64,000 nt of DNA from Mycolicibacterium aubagnense (GTDB lineage Bacteria; Actinomycetota; Actinomycetes; Mycobacteriales; Mycobacteriaceae). Positions 35,053-47,443 of this stretch are shown here, piece by piece. The notes beneath the pieces were generated by a model. The model was not told the DNA's origin, made no database searches, and saw only the letters and a list, made by a program, of their open reading frames with translations. The stretch's first letter is position 1, and every line of letters starts with the position of its first letter. The stretch is taken from positions 186,001 to 250,000 of the forward strand of contig NZ_AP022577.1 of the NCBI RefSeq assembly GCF_010730955.1, written 5' to 3'. Both the position numbers and the translations under genes were made by a program.

Positions 35053-35889
35053 GTGAGTGACCGATACGGATCCGATGTGCTCGCCCGCAACCCGAACGCC
35101 AAGAAACGTTCGACCGAGCAGTCCGCCGAGAAGGGTCTCGTGGTCGAATGCGCCACGACCGGCTTCGTGGGCGCCGTGGTGCAGGTCGAGTACGGCCGCA
35201 TGGTTCTCGAAGACTTCGACGGCTGCCGCAAGCCGTTCCCCATCGGTCCGGGCTACCTGATCGACGGCAATCCCGTCATCCTCACCGCACCCAAGCGGGC
35301 CGCACCTGCCGGCCCCACCCGCACCGCATCGGGTTCGGTTGCGGTGCAAGGACATCGGGCCCGCACCGCATTGGCCAGCCGCATCTACGTCGAAGGCCGC
35401 CACGACGCCGAACTCGTCGAACAGGTGTGGGGACACGATCTGCGGGTCGAGGGCGTGGTGGTCGAGTACCTCGGCGGTGTGGACGATCTGGCGGCCATCG
35501 TGCGGGAGTTCCAACCCGGTCCGGGCCGCCGGCTGGGCGTGCTCGTCGACCACCTGGTGTCGGGCTCGAAAGAAGCGCGCATCGCCGAGCAGGTGCGTCG
35601 CGGCCCGGGCGGAGAGCACACCCTGGTGGTGGGCCACCCGTTCATCGACATCTGGGAAGCCGTCAAACCCGCCCGCATCGGGCGCGAGGCCTGGCCGGTG
35701 ATCCCGCGCGGTATCGAGTGGAAGCACGGCGTCTGCGACGCGCTGGGCTGGCCGCACGCCGACCAGGCCGACATCGCCCAGGCGTGGCAGCGCATCCGCG
35801 GCCGCGTGCGGGACTGGAACGACCTGGAACCGGCGCTGATCGGACGGGTCGAGGAACTGATCGACTTCGTCACCGCACCTGCCGACTGA
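35053..35889 (+). CDS. DUF3097 protein
   Basis: A 278-residue soluble protein of the actinobacterial DUF3097 family: VVVECATTGFVGAVVQVE, IYVEGRHDAELVEQVWGHDLRVEGVVVEYLGGVDDL and VLVDHLVSGSKEARIAEQV. The last two segments (acidic E-G, then D-H at a strand end) resemble a Toprim-like metal site, which would fit nucleic-acid work, but that is my reading. It starts GTG 35053 and lies 34 bp upstream of rarA in the same direction. Confidence 0.87.
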   Translation: MSDRYGSDVLARNPNAKKRSTEQSAEKGLVVECATTGFVGAVVQVEYGRMVLEDFDGCRKPFPIGPGYLIDGNPVILTAPKRAAPAGPTRTASGSVAVQGHRARTALASRIYVEGRHDAELVEQVWGHDLRVEGVVVEYLGGVDDLAAIVREFQPGPGRRLGVLVDHLVSGSKEARIAEQVRRGPGGEHTLVVGHPFIDIWEAVKPARIGREAWPVIPRGIEWKHGVCDALGWPHADQADIAQAWQRIRGRVRDWNDLEPALIGRVEELIDFVTAPAD

Positions 35890-35923
35890 ACCTTCGGTCG
35901 GTGCGGCGTGGTAAGCCTGAACC

Positions 35924-37252
35924 GTGTCTGATGGGCTGTTCGACGTGGGAGGCGATGCCGAGCCGGCATCCAACTCTGTCGTGCGGGCGCCATTGGCCGT
36001 ACGGATGCGGCCGGCCGGGCTCGATGAGGTCGTCGGTCAGGACCATCTGCTCAAACCGGGGTCACCGCTGCGCCGGCTGGTCGAGGGCTCAGGCGCGGCC
36101 AGCGTCATCTTGTACGGCCCGCCCGGCACCGGAAAGACCACGCTGGCGTCACTGATCTCGGGTGCCACCGGCCGCCGGTTCGAAGCGCTGTCGGCGCTGT
36201 CGGCCGGCGTCAAGGACGTGCGTGCGGTGATCGACGAAGCGCGGCGCGCCGCCGCCCACGGCCGCCAGACGGTGCTGTTCATCGACGAGGTGCACCGCTT
36301 CTCCAAGACCCAGCAGGACGCCCTGCTGGCCGCGGTGGAGAACCGCGTGGTGCTCCTGGTGGCGGCGACCACCGAGAACCCGTCGTTCTCCGTGGTCGCG
36401 CCGCTGCTGTCGCGGTCACTGATCCTGCAGCTGCAACCGCTGACCAGCGACGCCGTGCGGACCGTCGTGCAGCGGGCGATTGCCGACCCGCGTGGCCTGG
36501 GCGGCGCCGCCGAGGTCGACGACGACGCGGTTGGGTTGCTGGTGACGCTGTCGGCCGGGGATGCCCGGCGAGCGCTGACAGCGCTCGAGGTCGCGGCGGA
36601 GACGGCCGGCGAAGAGCGCGTGACGGTCGAGGTCGTCGAACAGTCGCTTGATCAGGCCGCGGTGCGCTACGACCGCGACGGCGACCAGCACTACGACGTG
36701 GTCAGCGCGTTCATCAAATCGGTCCGCGGCTCCGACGTCGACGCGGCGCTGCACTACCTGGCCAGGATGCTGACCGCGGGGGAGGACCCGCGGTTCATCG
36801 CGCGCCGGCTGATGATCCTGGCCAGCGAGGACATCGGGATCGCCGACCCGACGGCGCTGCCGACCGCGGTGGCCGCCGCGCAGACCGTCCAGCTCATCGG
36901 GCTCCCGGAAGCCCAGCTGACGCTGGCCCACGCGACGGTGCACCTGGCGACGGCGCCGAAATCCAATGCGGTGACCGCGGCCCTGGGCGCGGCGATGGCC
37001 GATATCAAGGCCGGTAAGGCGGGCATGGTGCCGGCGCACCTGCGTGACGGGCACTACGCCGGTGCGGCCGCCCTCGGCCACGCCCAGGGCTACAGGTACG
37101 CACACGACCACCCGGGTGGTGTTGCGGCCCAACAGTATCCACCAGATGAGCTGGTGGGGGTCGACTACTACCGGCCCACCCCGTACGGGGCGGAACGGGA
37201 GATCGGTGGCCGCTTGGAGAAGTTGCGCGCCATCATCCGGCGGCGTCGTTGA
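35924..37252 (+). CDS. rarA: Replication-associated recombination protein A
   Basis: A 442-residue AAA+ ATPase of the RarA/MgsA/WRNIP1 group that acts at stalled replication forks. Walker [10 protein letters not shown] (about 65-73), Walker [11 protein letters not shown] (about 116-125), sensor 1 ATTENPSF, and the C-terminal helical tetramerisation part ([49 protein letters not shown]). Length and motifs are normal. GTG 35924 is used. Homologue of Rv2559c. Confidence 0.95.
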   Translation: MSDGLFDVGGDAEPASNSVVRAPLAVRMRPAGLDEVVGQDHLLKPGSPLRRLVEGSGAASVILYGPPGTGKTTLASLISGATGRRFEALSALSAGVKDVRAVIDEARRAAAHGRQTVLFIDEVHRFSKTQQDALLAAVENRVVLLVAATTENPSFSVVAPLLSRSLILQLQPLTSDAVRTVVQRAIADPRGLGGAAEVDDDAVGLLVTLSAGDARRALTALEVAAETAGEERVTVEVVEQSLDQAAVRYDRDGDQHYDVVSAFIKSVRGSDVDAALHYLARMLTAGEDPRFIARRLMILASEDIGIADPTALPTAVAAAQTVQLIGLPEAQLTLAHATVHLATAPKSNAVTAALGAAMADIKAGKAGMVPAHLRDGHYAGAAALGHAQGYRYAHDHPGGVAAQQYPPDELVGVDYYRPTPYGAEREIGGRLEKLRAIIRRRR

Positions 37253-37262
37253 TGGCCCTGCG

Positions 37263-37880
37263 CTAGACCAATTCGGGCACCCGCAGTTGGGCGATGGCCA
37301 GATCGAACGCGCAGTCGGCGATCTCCGACGCGCCGGCGGCCTGTACCGATTCGACCTTCAGCGCAGTGGCCTGCTCCCAGTAGGCCTCCATCAATTCGCG
37401 GGTGCGGAACGATACGGACGACACCGCGTGACCCGAGCCGCGATCGACGAGCAGGCTGGCGCTGCAGAAGCCGGGCAGGTGCTCGACCTGGCGCAGCACG
37501 CTGTCGCGGAAGTAGTCGATGCCCGCCTCCATCAGGTCCGGCGGCACCGTGAGCCAGGTGGCGCGCACACACGCGCCGTTGCCGCGTTCGCGGTGCAGGA
37601 CGGCGATCTCCCACTCTTCGACCAACGGGGCTCCGTCGCCGAACCGTTCGGCAGCCAGGTTGCGCAGCCGCCGTGCCTCGCCGGCGCTGTAATGCAGGGC
37701 GTCCTCGGACTCCCACGAGCTGGTGGCGATGCACCGGCCCGACTCCCGGTCGACCATGAGAGACATGCCGATGGAGCCGGGAAGTTCTTGCAGCACAGGC
37801 ATGACCTGGTCGCGGATGTAGGCAATGCCGGCGTCGATCTGATCAGACCGCGCCATCATCGTGGTAGAACGTGCGAACAC
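37263..37880 (-). CDS. Rv2557/Rv2558-like protein, dimeric alpha-beta barrel type
   Basis: A 205-residue protein with two related halves: [41 protein letters not shown] and [41 protein letters not shown]. This internal repeat is that of ABM-like dimeric alpha-beta barrels. In M. tuberculosis the pair Rv2557/Rv2558, located at this point between rarA and alaS, is starvation-associated; here only one copy exists. GTG 37880 has a strong GAGGGGG site, better than the ATGs at 37859 and 37856. Confidence 0.82.
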   Translation of the reverse strand: MFARSTTMMARSDQIDAGIAYIRDQVMPVLQELPGSIGMSLMVDRESGRCIATSSWESEDALHYSAGEARRLRNLAAERFGDGAPLVEEWEIAVLHRERGNGACVRATWLTVPPDLMEAGIDYFRDSVLRQVEHLPGFCSASLLVDRGSGHAVSSVSFRTRELMEAYWEQATALKVESVQAAGASEIADCAFDLAIAQLRVPELV

Positions 37881-38043
37881 GGTCCACCCCCTCTTTATTC
37901 AGGGCGGCGCTCCGGTGGCGCTACCGGATAGGGACAACTGTCCTCCACGGCGGTGCGACGCACAATGGTTCGTGGGCCGGGGCCAAAACCGCACCCGGTA
38001 CTGTTATGCGGGCAACTACCCGGTCGATGAAGGACAGCAGCAC

Positions 38044-40740
38044 GTGCAGACACACGAGATCAGGAAACGATTCCTCGATCATTTCGTGAAAGCGGGCCAC
38101 ACCGAGGTGCCCAGCGCATCGGTGATCCTGGACGATCCGAACCTGTTGTTCGTCAACGCCGGCATGGTGCAGTTCGTGCCCTACTTCCTGGGCGACCGCA
38201 CCCCGCCGTACGACAAGGCGACCAGCGTCCAGAAGTGCATCCGGACGCCGGACATCGACGAGGTGGGCATCACCACCCGGCACAACACCTTCTTCCAGAT
38301 GGCCGGCAACTTCTCGTTCGGCGACTACTTCAAGCGCGGCGCCATCGCGCTCGCCTGGGATCTGCTGACCAATTCGGTGTCCGAGGGCGGCTACGGATTC
38401 GACCCCGAAAAGCTCTGGGCCACCGTCTATCTCGATGATGACGAGGCCATCGGGCTCTGGGAGGAGATCGCCGGGCTGCCGCCGGAGCGCATCCAGCGCC
38501 GCGGCAAGGCCGACAACTACTGGTCCATGGGCATCCCCGGTCCCTGCGGCCCGTGTTCCGAGATCTACTACGACCGCGGCCCTGAATACGGCATCGACGG
38601 CGGCCCCGAAGCCAACGAGGACCGCTACATCGAAATCTGGAACCTCGTGTTCATGGAGAACGAGCGCGGCGAGGGCACCAGCAAGACCGACTTCGAAATC
38701 CTCGGCCCGCTGCCGCGCCAGAACATCGACACCGGCATGGGTGTCGAGCGCATCGCCTGCCTGCTGCAGGGTGTCGACAACGTCTACGAGACCGACCTGG
38801 TTCGTCCCGTCATCGACAAGGTGGCCGCGGTGGCGCCCCGCCACTACGGCGCGGGCAACCACACCGACGACGTGCGCTACCGCGTCATCGCCGACCACAG
38901 CCGCACCGCCGCGATCATCATCGGCGACGGCGTCACCCCGGGTAACGAGGGCCGCGGCTACGTGCTGCGCCGCCTGCTGCGCCGCATCATCCGCGCCGCC
39001 AAGCTGCTCGGTGTCGAGCAGCCGATCATGTCCGACCTGATGACCACCGTGCGCGACACGATGGGCCCGTCGTACCCGGAGCTGGTCACCGACTTCGAGC
39101 GCATCAACCGCATTGCGGTCGCCGAGGAGACCGCCTTCAACCGCACCCTCGCGTCGGGTTCGCGGCTGTTCGAGGACGCCGCGGCAGCCACCCGGGCCGC
39201 GGGCAAGACCGTCGTCTCCGGCAGTGATGCCTTCACATTGCACGACACCTACGGGTTCCCGGTCGAGCTGACGCTCGAGATGGCGGCCGAAGCCGGCCTG
39301 TCCGTCGACGAAGAGGGCTTCCGCAGCCTCATGGCCGAGCAGCGCGCCCGCGCCAAGGCCGACGCCGCCGCCCGCAAGCACGCGCACGCCGACCTGTCCG
39401 CCTACCGCGATCTGGTCGACGCCGGCCCGACCGAGTTCACCGGCTTCGACGAATTGACCTCGGAGGCAAGGATTCTCGGCATCTTCGTGGACGGCAAGCG
39501 GGTGCCGGTGGTGACGCACGGCGATGAAGCCGCGGTAGGGGCCGGCCGTATCGAGCTGGTCCTCGACCGCACCCCGCTGTACGCCGAGTCGGGCGGCCAG
39601 ATCGCCGACACCGGGTCCATCACGGGCACCGGATCGTCGGCCACCGCGAAGGCCGCGGTCACCGACGTCCAGAAGATCGCCAAGTCGCTGTGGGTGCACA
39701 CCGTCAACGTCGAGTCGGGCGAGTTCGTCGAGGGCGACACCGTGACGGCCGCTGTCGACCCGACCTGGCGCCGCGGCGCCACCCAGGGGCACTCGGGCAC
39801 GCACATGGTGCACGCCGCGCTGCGACAGGTGTTGGGCCCCAATGCCGTTCAGGCCGGTTCGCTCAACCGGCCGGGCTACCTGCGGTTCGACTTCAACTAC
39901 CAGGGCGCGCTCAGCGACGAGCAGCGCACCCAGGTCGAGGAAGTGACCAACGAGGCGGTGCAGGCCGACTTCGAGGTGCACACCTTCAACGAGAAGCTGG
40001 AGAAGGCCAAGGCCATGGGCGCCATGGCGATGTTCGGCGAGTCGTACCCCGACGAGGTCCGCGTCGTCGAGATCGGTGGACCGTTCTCCATGGAGCTGTG
40101 CGGTGGTACCCACGTCCAGCGCTCGGCCCAGATCGGTCCGGTGACCATTCTCGGCGAGTCGTCGGTGGGTTCGGGTGTGCGTCGCGTCGAGGCCTACGTC
40201 GGGCTGGACTCGTTCCGGCACCTGGCCAAGGAACGTGCGCTGATGGCCGGCCTGGCCTCGTCGCTGAAGGTGCCCTCGGAAGAGGTGCCGGCCCGCGTGG
40301 CCACCTTGGTCGAGAAGCTCAAGGCCGCCGAGAAGGAACTCGACAAGGTCCGGCTGGCCGGCGCCAAGGCCGCCGCCGCCAATGCCGCGGCAGGCGCCGA
40401 GGTGATCGGCAAGGTGCGCCTTGTCGCACAGCGGATGGCCGGTGGCTTCTCCGGTGGTGACCTTCGCACCCTGGTCGGCGACATCAAGGGCAAGCTGGGC
40501 TCGGACCCTGCGGTGATCGCACTCATCGCCGATTCGGGCGACTCGGTGCCGTACGTGGTGGCCGTCAACGCCGCCGCGCAGGACCTGGGATTGAAGGCCA
40601 ACGAACTGGTGCAGCAGCTGGGCACCGCCGTCGATGGTCGTGGTGGTGGAAAGGCCGATCTGGCACAGGGTTCCGGTAAGGGGGCAGCGGGTATCGACGC
40701 GGGTCTGGCCGCGCTACGCGCTGAACTGGGCCGGAGCTAG
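38044..40740 (+). CDS. alaS: Alanyl-tRNA synthetase
   Basis: An 898-residue class II synthetase. Catalytic domain 1 to about 360 ([53 protein letters not shown]), anticodon-independent tRNA recognition domain to about 455, editing domain with [16 protein letters not shown] and CGGTHV zinc motifs, and C-Ala domain to the end. The start is GTG 38044 after AAGGA, matching M. tuberculosis. First gene of a long unit with ruvX, mltG and aroE. Confidence 0.97.
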   Translation: MQTHEIRKRFLDHFVKAGHTEVPSASVILDDPNLLFVNAGMVQFVPYFLGDRTPPYDKATSVQKCIRTPDIDEVGITTRHNTFFQMAGNFSFGDYFKRGAIALAWDLLTNSVSEGGYGFDPEKLWATVYLDDDEAIGLWEEIAGLPPERIQRRGKADNYWSMGIPGPCGPCSEIYYDRGPEYGIDGGPEANEDRYIEIWNLVFMENERGEGTSKTDFEILGPLPRQNIDTGMGVERIACLLQGVDNVYETDLVRPVIDKVAAVAPRHYGAGNHTDDVRYRVIADHSRTAAIIIGDGVTPGNEGRGYVLRRLLRRIIRAAKLLGVEQPIMSDLMTTVRDTMGPSYPELVTDFERINRIAVAEETAFNRTLASGSRLFEDAAAATRAAGKTVVSGSDAFTLHDTYGFPVELTLEMAAEAGLSVDEEGFRSLMAEQRARAKADAAARKHAHADLSAYRDLVDAGPTEFTGFDELTSEARILGIFVDGKRVPVVTHGDEAAVGAGRIELVLDRTPLYAESGGQIADTGSITGTGSSATAKAAVTDVQKIAKSLWVHTVNVESGEFVEGDTVTAAVDPTWRRGATQGHSGTHMVHAALRQVLGPNAVQAGSLNRPGYLRFDFNYQGALSDEQRTQVEEVTNEAVQADFEVHTFNEKLEKAKAMGAMAMFGESYPDEVRVVEIGGPFSMELCGGTHVQRSAQIGPVTILGESSVGSGVRRVEAYVGLDSFRHLAKERALMAGLASSLKVPSEEVPARVATLVEKLKAAEKELDKVRLAGAKAAAANAAAGAEVIGKVRLVAQRMAGGFSGGDLRTLVGDIKGKLGSDPAVIALIADSGDSVPYVVAVNAAAQDLGLKANELVQQLGTAVDGRGGGKADLAQGSGKGAAGIDAGLAALRAELGRS

Positions 40741-40742
40741 CT

Positions 40743-41249
40743 TTGGCCCATACCGACCGCATGCCCGACCGCCCCGGGGCCGACGACCCCGGACGCGGTC
40801 GTCGGCTCGGCATCGACGTCGGCACGGTGCGGATCGGTGTCGCCGTGTGCGACCCGGATGGAATCCTGGCGACACCGCTGGAGACGGTTCGTCGCGACAA
40901 GACCGACAAGCACCTGAGCCGGCTGGTGAAACTGGCCGGTGAGCAGGACGCTGTCGAGATCGTCGTCGGATTGCCCCGCACCCTGAAGGACCGGGCCAGC
41001 AGCTCGGCCCGCGATGCGATCGAGGTCGCCGACGCCCTGGCAGCCCGGGTGGCCCCGACTCCGGTGCGGATGGCAGACGAACGCCTGACAACGGTGACCG
41101 CGCAGCGCTCGCTGCGGGAGGCCGGAGTGCGTGCGAAGGGGCAACGTCAGATGATCGATCAGGTGGCAGCCGTCGGCATCCTCCAGAACTGGCTGGACCT
41201 GCGCCGCACAGTGCTGGCCGCGGCGCCGAACACTGAGGCCGACGAGTGA
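40743..41249 (+). CDS. ruvX: RuvX/YqgF Holliday junction resolvase-like protein
   Basis: A 168-residue RNase H-fold protein: [56 protein letters not shown], and the final acidic [14 protein letters not shown]. YqgF enzymes act in 16S rRNA 5' maturation; M. tuberculosis RuvX also cuts Holliday junctions. The start is TTG 40743, 2 bp past alaS with GGAGCT upstream; ATG 40761 is an alternative. Its stop overlaps mltG (GTGA). Confidence 0.93.
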   Translation: MAHTDRMPDRPGADDPGRGRRLGIDVGTVRIGVAVCDPDGILATPLETVRRDKTDKHLSRLVKLAGEQDAVEIVVGLPRTLKDRASSSARDAIEVADALAARVAPTPVRMADERLTTVTAQRSLREAGVRAKGQRQMIDQVAAVGILQNWLDLRRTVLAAAPNTEADE

Positions 41250-42535
41250 CCCCGGCCGAGGACATGATTCCCGACGCGCCCGACGACGACGAAGAGTGGG
41301 GCAGCACCCGCATCAAGCCCGAATCGGTGGGCCGGCCCCGCCGCGGGATGAGCCGGGCCGAACGGGTCCGCGCCGAGCGGAACCGCAAGCGCCGCCGCCG
41401 CCGCAGCATCGTGGCGCTGACCGTCTTCATCGTCGTTGTGGTCACTGCGGTGTTCCTCGGTTCACGCCTGTGGCACGGGATCTTCGGTTCGGGCAACGAC
41501 TACTCCGGTGACGGCAACAACGACCTGGTCATCGAGGTGCATCAGGGCGACTCCACCACCGCCATCGGGCAGACCCTGCACGACCACGGCGTCGTGGCCA
41601 ACGTGAAGACGTTCGTCCAGGCCGCCGAGGGCAACAAGGCGATGACCGAGATTCAGCCGGGCTTCTACAAGCTGCGCACCGAGATCTCGGCAGCCAACGC
41701 GGTATCCCGGCTCACGGAGAAGGACAATCGCGTCGGCCGCCTGGTGATCCCGGAGGGCCGTCAGCTCGACGACACCACCGACGTCAAGACCAACAAGATC
41801 AATCAGGGCATCTTCAGCCTGATCTCGGCCGCTTCGTGCGTCGACCTGGACGGCAACCGCAAATGCGTGTCTGCCGCAGATCTGAAGCAGGCCGCCGGCG
41901 CCGCCGACGTCTCGGCGTTGATGGTGCCGAGCTGGGCGGCAGGGCCGGTGAAGGCGCTGGGCGCCGACCACCGCAGGCTCGAGGGCCTCATCGCGCCGGG
42001 CACCTGGAACGTCGACCCGGCCGGCACGCCGGAGTCGATTCTGGCGAGCCTGATCAGCTCGAGCGGTCACCAGTACGAAAAGGGTGGCCTGCTCGACGCC
42101 GGCGCGGCCGCCAACCTGAACCCGTACCAGATCCTGATCGTGGCGTCGCTGGTCCAGCGTGAGTCCAACCCGCAGGACTTCGCCAAGGTCGCCCGCGTCA
42201 TCTACAACCGGCTGGCGACCCCTGATCACCGCAGGTTGCAGTTCGACTCGACGGTGAACTACCCGCTGGATCGGCAGGAGGTGGCCACCACCGACGGCGA
42301 CCGCGAGCAGCCGACGCCGTGGAACACCTATGCGCGTGAAGGCCTTCCGGTCACGCCCATCTGTTCGCCCGGGCAGCCCGCGGTCGTCGCGGCGCAGGAT
42401 CCGGCGCCGGGGGACTGGCTGTACTTCGTGACCATCGACCTGCAGGGCACGACGGTGTTCACCCGGGACTACCAGCAGCACCTCGCCAGCATCGAGCTCG
42501 CCAAGCGCAACGGCGTGCTCGACAGCGCTCGATGA
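41246..42535 (+). CDS. mltG: Endolytic murein transglycosylase MltG
   Basis: A 429-residue inner-membrane enzyme that cuts nascent glycan chains and sets their length. Cytoplasmic basic stretch ([13 protein letters not shown]), one membrane helix (about 54-73, [22 protein letters not shown]), then YceG domain with LysM-like part ([22 protein letters not shown]), catalytic Glu in [24 protein letters not shown], and the [21 protein letters not shown] signature. GTG start overlaps ruvX; stop overlaps aroE. Confidence 0.95.
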   Translation: MTPAEDMIPDAPDDDEEWGSTRIKPESVGRPRRGMSRAERVRAERNRKRRRRRSIVALTVFIVVVVTAVFLGSRLWHGIFGSGNDYSGDGNNDLVIEVHQGDSTTAIGQTLHDHGVVANVKTFVQAAEGNKAMTEIQPGFYKLRTEISAANAVSRLTEKDNRVGRLVIPEGRQLDDTTDVKTNKINQGIFSLISAASCVDLDGNRKCVSAADLKQAAGAADVSALMVPSWAAGPVKALGADHRRLEGLIAPGTWNVDPAGTPESILASLISSSGHQYEKGGLLDAGAAANLNPYQILIVASLVQRESNPQDFAKVARVIYNRLATPDHRRLQFDSTVNYPLDRQEVATTDGDREQPTPWNTYAREGLPVTPICSPGQPAVVAAQDPAPGDWLYFVTIDLQGTTVFTRDYQQHLASIELAKRNGVLDSAR

Positions 42536-43317
42536 CCGCGCGTCGGGCGGCGGTCCTGGGCTCGCCCATCGCGCATTCGCGGTCGCCGCAGTTGCACCTG
42601 GCGGCCTACCGGGAGCTCGGGCTCACCGACTGGACCTATGACCGTATCGAGTGCACCGAGGCCCAATTGCCCGGCCTGGTAGGCGGTTTCGGCCCGGAAT
42701 GGGTCGGCGTCTCGGTGACCATGCCCGGCAAGTTCGCCGCGCTGCGGTTCGCGACGGAACGCACCGAACGGGCCGAGCTGGTGGGCTCGGCCAACACGCT
42801 GGTGCGGGTGGACGGCGGCTGGCGGGCCGACAACACCGACGTCGACGGGGTTGTCGGCGCGCTCGGGGCGGTGTCGGGCCCGGCAGCGGTGCTGGGTTCC
42901 GGCGGCACGGCGCCCGCGGCGGTGGTGGCCTTGGCGTCGCTGGGGATTTCGGACATCTCGGTCGTCGCCCGTAACGCCGACAAGGCGGCGTCACTGGTCG
43001 AGCTGGGGGACAAGCTCGGCGTGCGCGCCCGGTGGGTCGACTTGGGTGAACCACTCGATTCCCTTGGTGTGGTGGTCAATACGCTGCCCGCCGACGTGGC
43101 CTCGCAGTTCTCTGCCACCGTGGCCGACGCTGCTGTGCTGCTCGACGCCATCTATGACCCATGGCCGACGCCGCTGGCGCAGACCGTGTCCGCGGCCGGC
43201 GGCCGCGTGGTGAGCGGCCTGCAGATGCTGCTGCACCAGGCCTTCGCCCAGGTGGAGCAGTTCACGGGGATGCCGGCGCCGCGCGAGGCGATGGCGGCGG
43301 CGCTCGCGGCGTCCTGA
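42532..43317 (+). CDS. aroE: Shikimate 5-dehydrogenase
   Basis: A 261-residue NADP-dependent enzyme of step 4 of the shikimate pathway. Substrate domain GSPIAHSRSPQLHLAAYRELGL with the conserved Ser pair; catalytic Lys in VTMPGKFAA (usually MPHK) and Asp in NTDVDGVVGAL; nucleotide loop GSGGTAPAAV. The family motif VTMPHK reads MPGK here, as in other mycobacterial AroE. ATGA overlap with mltG. Confidence 0.94.
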   Translation: MTARRAAVLGSPIAHSRSPQLHLAAYRELGLTDWTYDRIECTEAQLPGLVGGFGPEWVGVSVTMPGKFAALRFATERTERAELVGSANTLVRVDGGWRADNTDVDGVVGALGAVSGPAAVLGSGGTAPAAVVALASLGISDISVVARNADKAASLVELGDKLGVRARWVDLGEPLDSLGVVVNTLPADVASQFSATVADAAVLLDAIYDPWPTPLAQTVSAAGGRVVSGLQMLLHQAFAQVEQFTGMPAPREAMAAALAAS

Positions 43318-43373
43318 GCGCCGGTGCTCTCTCCCAGGCACCTTCGATCCAGAGCTGTCACAAATCCGGACAT

Positions 43374-43398
43374 TGTCAGCTGAGGCTGACAGCCTCAG
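43374..43398. other. Two mutually exclusive hairpins after aroE
   Basis: TGTCAGC (43374-43380) pairs with GCTGACA (43385-43391), and CTGAGGCT (43380-43387) pairs with AGCCTCAG (43391-43398). They share bases, so only one can form at a time. Located 57-81 nt past the aroE stop and 75 nt before the A24 peptidase gene: a terminator, or an attenuation-like switch. Confidence 0.45.
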
Positions 43399-43472
43399 AT
43401 CGCACACGTCGCACAGAGAGCCGACACGTTTTCGTGACGGTCGCCCTGTCGCGCCGGCCTTAGCCTCGAAAG

Positions 43473-43919
43473 ATGGGGGTGGGCAAGGTTTTTTGGTGCG
43501 GGGCCATCGGCGCTTGGATGATCGCGCTGTGCGTCTACGACCTGCGCGAACGACGGCTACCTAATCGGTTGACGTTGCCCGGCGCGGCGGCGCTCGTGGG
43601 CGCTGGTCTGATCACCGGCAAGGGGACCGCGGCGGCGCTGGGGGCGGCGGCCCTGTGCGGCGTGTATCTGGTTATCCATCTGCTGAGTCCGCGGGCGATG
43701 GGCGGCGGAGACGTCAAACTGGCCCTCGGCCTGGGCGCGCTGACGGGGATGTTCGGCGCCGACGTCTGGGCGCTGGCGGCCATCGGGGCGCCGCTGATCA
43801 CGGCGGGCTATGCGGTGGTGCTCCTGCTGCGGCGCAGCGGACGGACCGTGCCACACGGGCCGTCGATGTGCCTGGCCAGCGCCGCGGCGGTCGCGCTCGG
43901 TACCTTTGCCTCACCATGA
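43473..43919 (+). CDS. A24 family (prepilin peptidase-like) membrane protease
   Basis: A 148-residue small aspartic membrane protease. The first catalytic Asp is in ALCVYDLRERRLPNRLTLPG (D-x-R-x-x-x-x-P-N) and the second in the signature MGGGDVKLALGLGALTG; five hydrophobic helices surround them. There is no N-methylation domain. Such short forms process tad-type pilins; no pilin gene is in the window. Equivalent of Rv2551c. Its stop overlaps the GNAT start. Confidence 0.92.
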   Translation: MGVGKVFWCGAIGAWMIALCVYDLRERRLPNRLTLPGAAALVGAGLITGKGTAAALGAAALCGVYLVIHLLSPRAMGGGDVKLALGLGALTGMFGADVWALAAIGAPLITAGYAVVLLLRRSGRTVPHGPSMCLASAAAVALGTFASP

Positions 43920-44410
43920 GCACCCGCGCCGCCACCGCCGCTGACCTGCCTGCCATCGCTGACATCTACGCGCACTACGTGCGCAGCAGCGTGGCGTCGT
44001 TCGAGCTGGAGCCGCCGGCCGCCGACGAATGGCAGACCCGGTTCTCCAACGTCGCGGCCGCCGGCCTGCCCTTCGTGGTGGTCGAACGCGACGGCAAGGT
44101 CGCGGGGTACGCGTACTGCCTGCCCTGGAAGGCCCGGCCGGCCTATCAGGGCACCGTGGAGGACTCGATCTACCTGGCGCCGTGGGCCACCGGCCAGGGC
44201 GCCGGCTCCGAACTGCTCGGCGTGCTGCTGGACGCTGCCCGCGCCGCAGGGGTGCGCGAGGTGATCGCGGTGATCGCCGACAGCGGCGACCCGTCGTCCA
44301 TCGCATTGCACAAGAAGCTGGGTTTCGACGATGCCGGGCGGCTGCGGCAGGTCGGCCACAAGCACGGGCGGGACATCGACACCGTGCTACTGCAACGCAG
44401 CCTGCGCTGA
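43916..44410 (+). CDS. GNAT N-acetyltransferase (phosphinothricin acetyltransferase type)
   Basis: A 164-residue GNAT protein. N-terminus [31 protein letters not shown] is that of PAT/YncA-type enzymes; the acetyl-CoA loop is [12 protein letters not shown] and the C-terminal part [49 protein letters not shown] is conserved. These enzymes acetylate methionine sulfone/sulfoximine-like or herbicide-like amines. ATG 43916 overlaps the A24 stop. Confidence 0.92.
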   Translation: MSTRAATAADLPAIADIYAHYVRSSVASFELEPPAADEWQTRFSNVAAAGLPFVVVERDGKVAGYAYCLPWKARPAYQGTVEDSIYLAPWATGQGAGSELLGVLLDAARAAGVREVIAVIADSGDPSSIALHKKLGFDDAGRLRQVGHKHGRDIDTVLLQRSLR

Positions 44411-44453
44411 GGAGATTTCAGCCGGTAAACCCCCTCATGGGACAATGGGACAC

Positions 44454-45647
44454 GTGTTGCGATGGACCACAGCAGGTGAATCCCACGGCCGCGCCCTCGT
44501 GGCCTTGATCGAAGGCATGGTGGCCGGACTTTCGGTGACCTCGGACGACATCGCCACGCAGTTGCAGCGGCGTCGTCTCGGCTACGGCCGCGGTGCCCGG
44601 ATGAAGTTCGAAAAGGACGAAGTCACGCTGCTCGGTGGCGTTCGGCACGGCCAGACGCTGGGCGGCCCGATCGCCATTCAGATCGGCAACACCGAATGGC
44701 CCAAGTGGGAGACCGTCATGGCCTCCGACCCGGTCGACCCGTCGGAGCTCGACGTGGCGCGCAACGCCCCGCTGACCCGGCCCCGTCCCGGCCACGCCGA
44801 CTACGCCGGCATGCTCAAGTACGGCTTCGACGACGCCCGCCCGGTGCTCGAGCGCGCCAGCGCCCGCGAGACCGCGGCCCGAGTCGCGGCCGGCACCATT
44901 GCCCGCGCCTTCCTGAAGCAGGCACTGGGTGTCGAGGTCATTTCGCACGTGGTGGCCATCGGCGCGTCCAAGCCCTACGACGGCCCGTCGCCGCAGCCCG
45001 AGGATCTGGCGGCCATCGACGACAGCCCGGTGCGTGCCTTCGACAAGGCCGCAGAAGAATTGATGATCACCGAGATCGAGGCCGCCAAGAAGGACGGCGA
45101 CACCCTCGGTGGTGTGGTCGAGGTCGTCGTCTCCGGCTTGCCGATCGGCCTCGGTTCGTTCACCAGCGGCGACAACCGGCTCGACAGCCAGTTGGCCGCG
45201 GCCGTGATGGGCATCCAGGCCATCAAGGGCGTCGAGATCGGTGACGGCTTCGAGACCGCACGACGCCGCGGCACCGTCGCGCACGACGAGATGTACCCCG
45301 GCCCCGACGGCGTGATGCGCTCCACCAACCGGGCCGGCGGCCTGGAAGGCGGCATGACCAACGGCCAGCCGCTGCGCGTCCGCGCGGCGATGAAGCCGAT
45401 CTCGACCGTGCCGCGCGCGCTGGCGACCGTCGACATGACCACCGGCGAAGAGGCCGTCGCCATCCACCAGCGGTCCGATGTCTGCGCCGTGCCCGCGGCC
45501 GGTGTGGTCGTCGAGGCCATGGTGGCGCTGGTGCTGGCCCGCGCCGCACTGGACAAGTTCGGCGGCGACTCGCTGGCCGAGACCCGCGCCAACATCGAGA
45601 ACTACCTGCGTGCGGTGCAAGAGCGCGAACCGCAGATGTCCGGATAA
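44454..45647 (+). CDS. aroC: Chorismate synthase
   Basis: A 397-residue FMN-dependent enzyme, last step of the shikimate pathway (EPSP to chorismate). Signatures: [63 protein letters not shown], and [14 protein letters not shown] with [17 protein letters not shown] 44454 gives the N-terminus [10 protein letters not shown] known from other mycobacteria; ATG 44445 three codons earlier is in frame. Starts the aroC-aroK-aroB unit (3-bp gap to aroK). Confidence 0.96.
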   Translation: MLRWTTAGESHGRALVALIEGMVAGLSVTSDDIATQLQRRRLGYGRGARMKFEKDEVTLLGGVRHGQTLGGPIAIQIGNTEWPKWETVMASDPVDPSELDVARNAPLTRPRPGHADYAGMLKYGFDDARPVLERASARETAARVAAGTIARAFLKQALGVEVISHVVAIGASKPYDGPSPQPEDLAAIDDSPVRAFDKAAEELMITEIEAAKKDGDTLGGVVEVVVSGLPIGLGSFTSGDNRLDSQLAAAVMGIQAIKGVEIGDGFETARRRGTVAHDEMYPGPDGVMRSTNRAGGLEGGMTNGQPLRVRAAMKPISTVPRALATVDMTTGEEAVAIHQRSDVCAVPAAGVVVEAMVALVLARAALDKFGGDSLAETRANIENYLRAVQEREPQMSG

Positions 45648-45650
45648 ATC

Positions 45651-47374
<1,724 letters not shown>

Positions 47375-47393
47375 GCCGAGGCAGACCCGAAGC

Positions 47394-47434
47394 AAAAAAA
47401 TCGCGGCCAGTCATCAGACTGGCCGCGATTCTTG
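47394..47434. terminator. Bidirectional intrinsic terminator aroB / B-4DMT gene
   Basis: A 14-bp perfect stem (47399-47412 with 47417-47430) and a 4-nt loop ATCA, flanked by seven A (47394-47400), which on the minus strand is a U-tract. It is the most classical intrinsic terminator in the window and lies between convergent genes. Confidence 0.9.
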
Positions 47435-47443
47435 TGTGGGTGC

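Noticed and set aside
37861..38043. 61-codon N-terminal extension of AlaRS
   Set aside because: GTG 38044 has an AAGGA site and matches the known N-terminus [11 protein letters not shown]; the extension overlaps the divergent gene start region.
37921..40221. 766-codon open frame antisense to alaS
   Set aside because: Covers conserved AlaRS coding sequence; composition (Val/Gly/His-rich) not protein-like.
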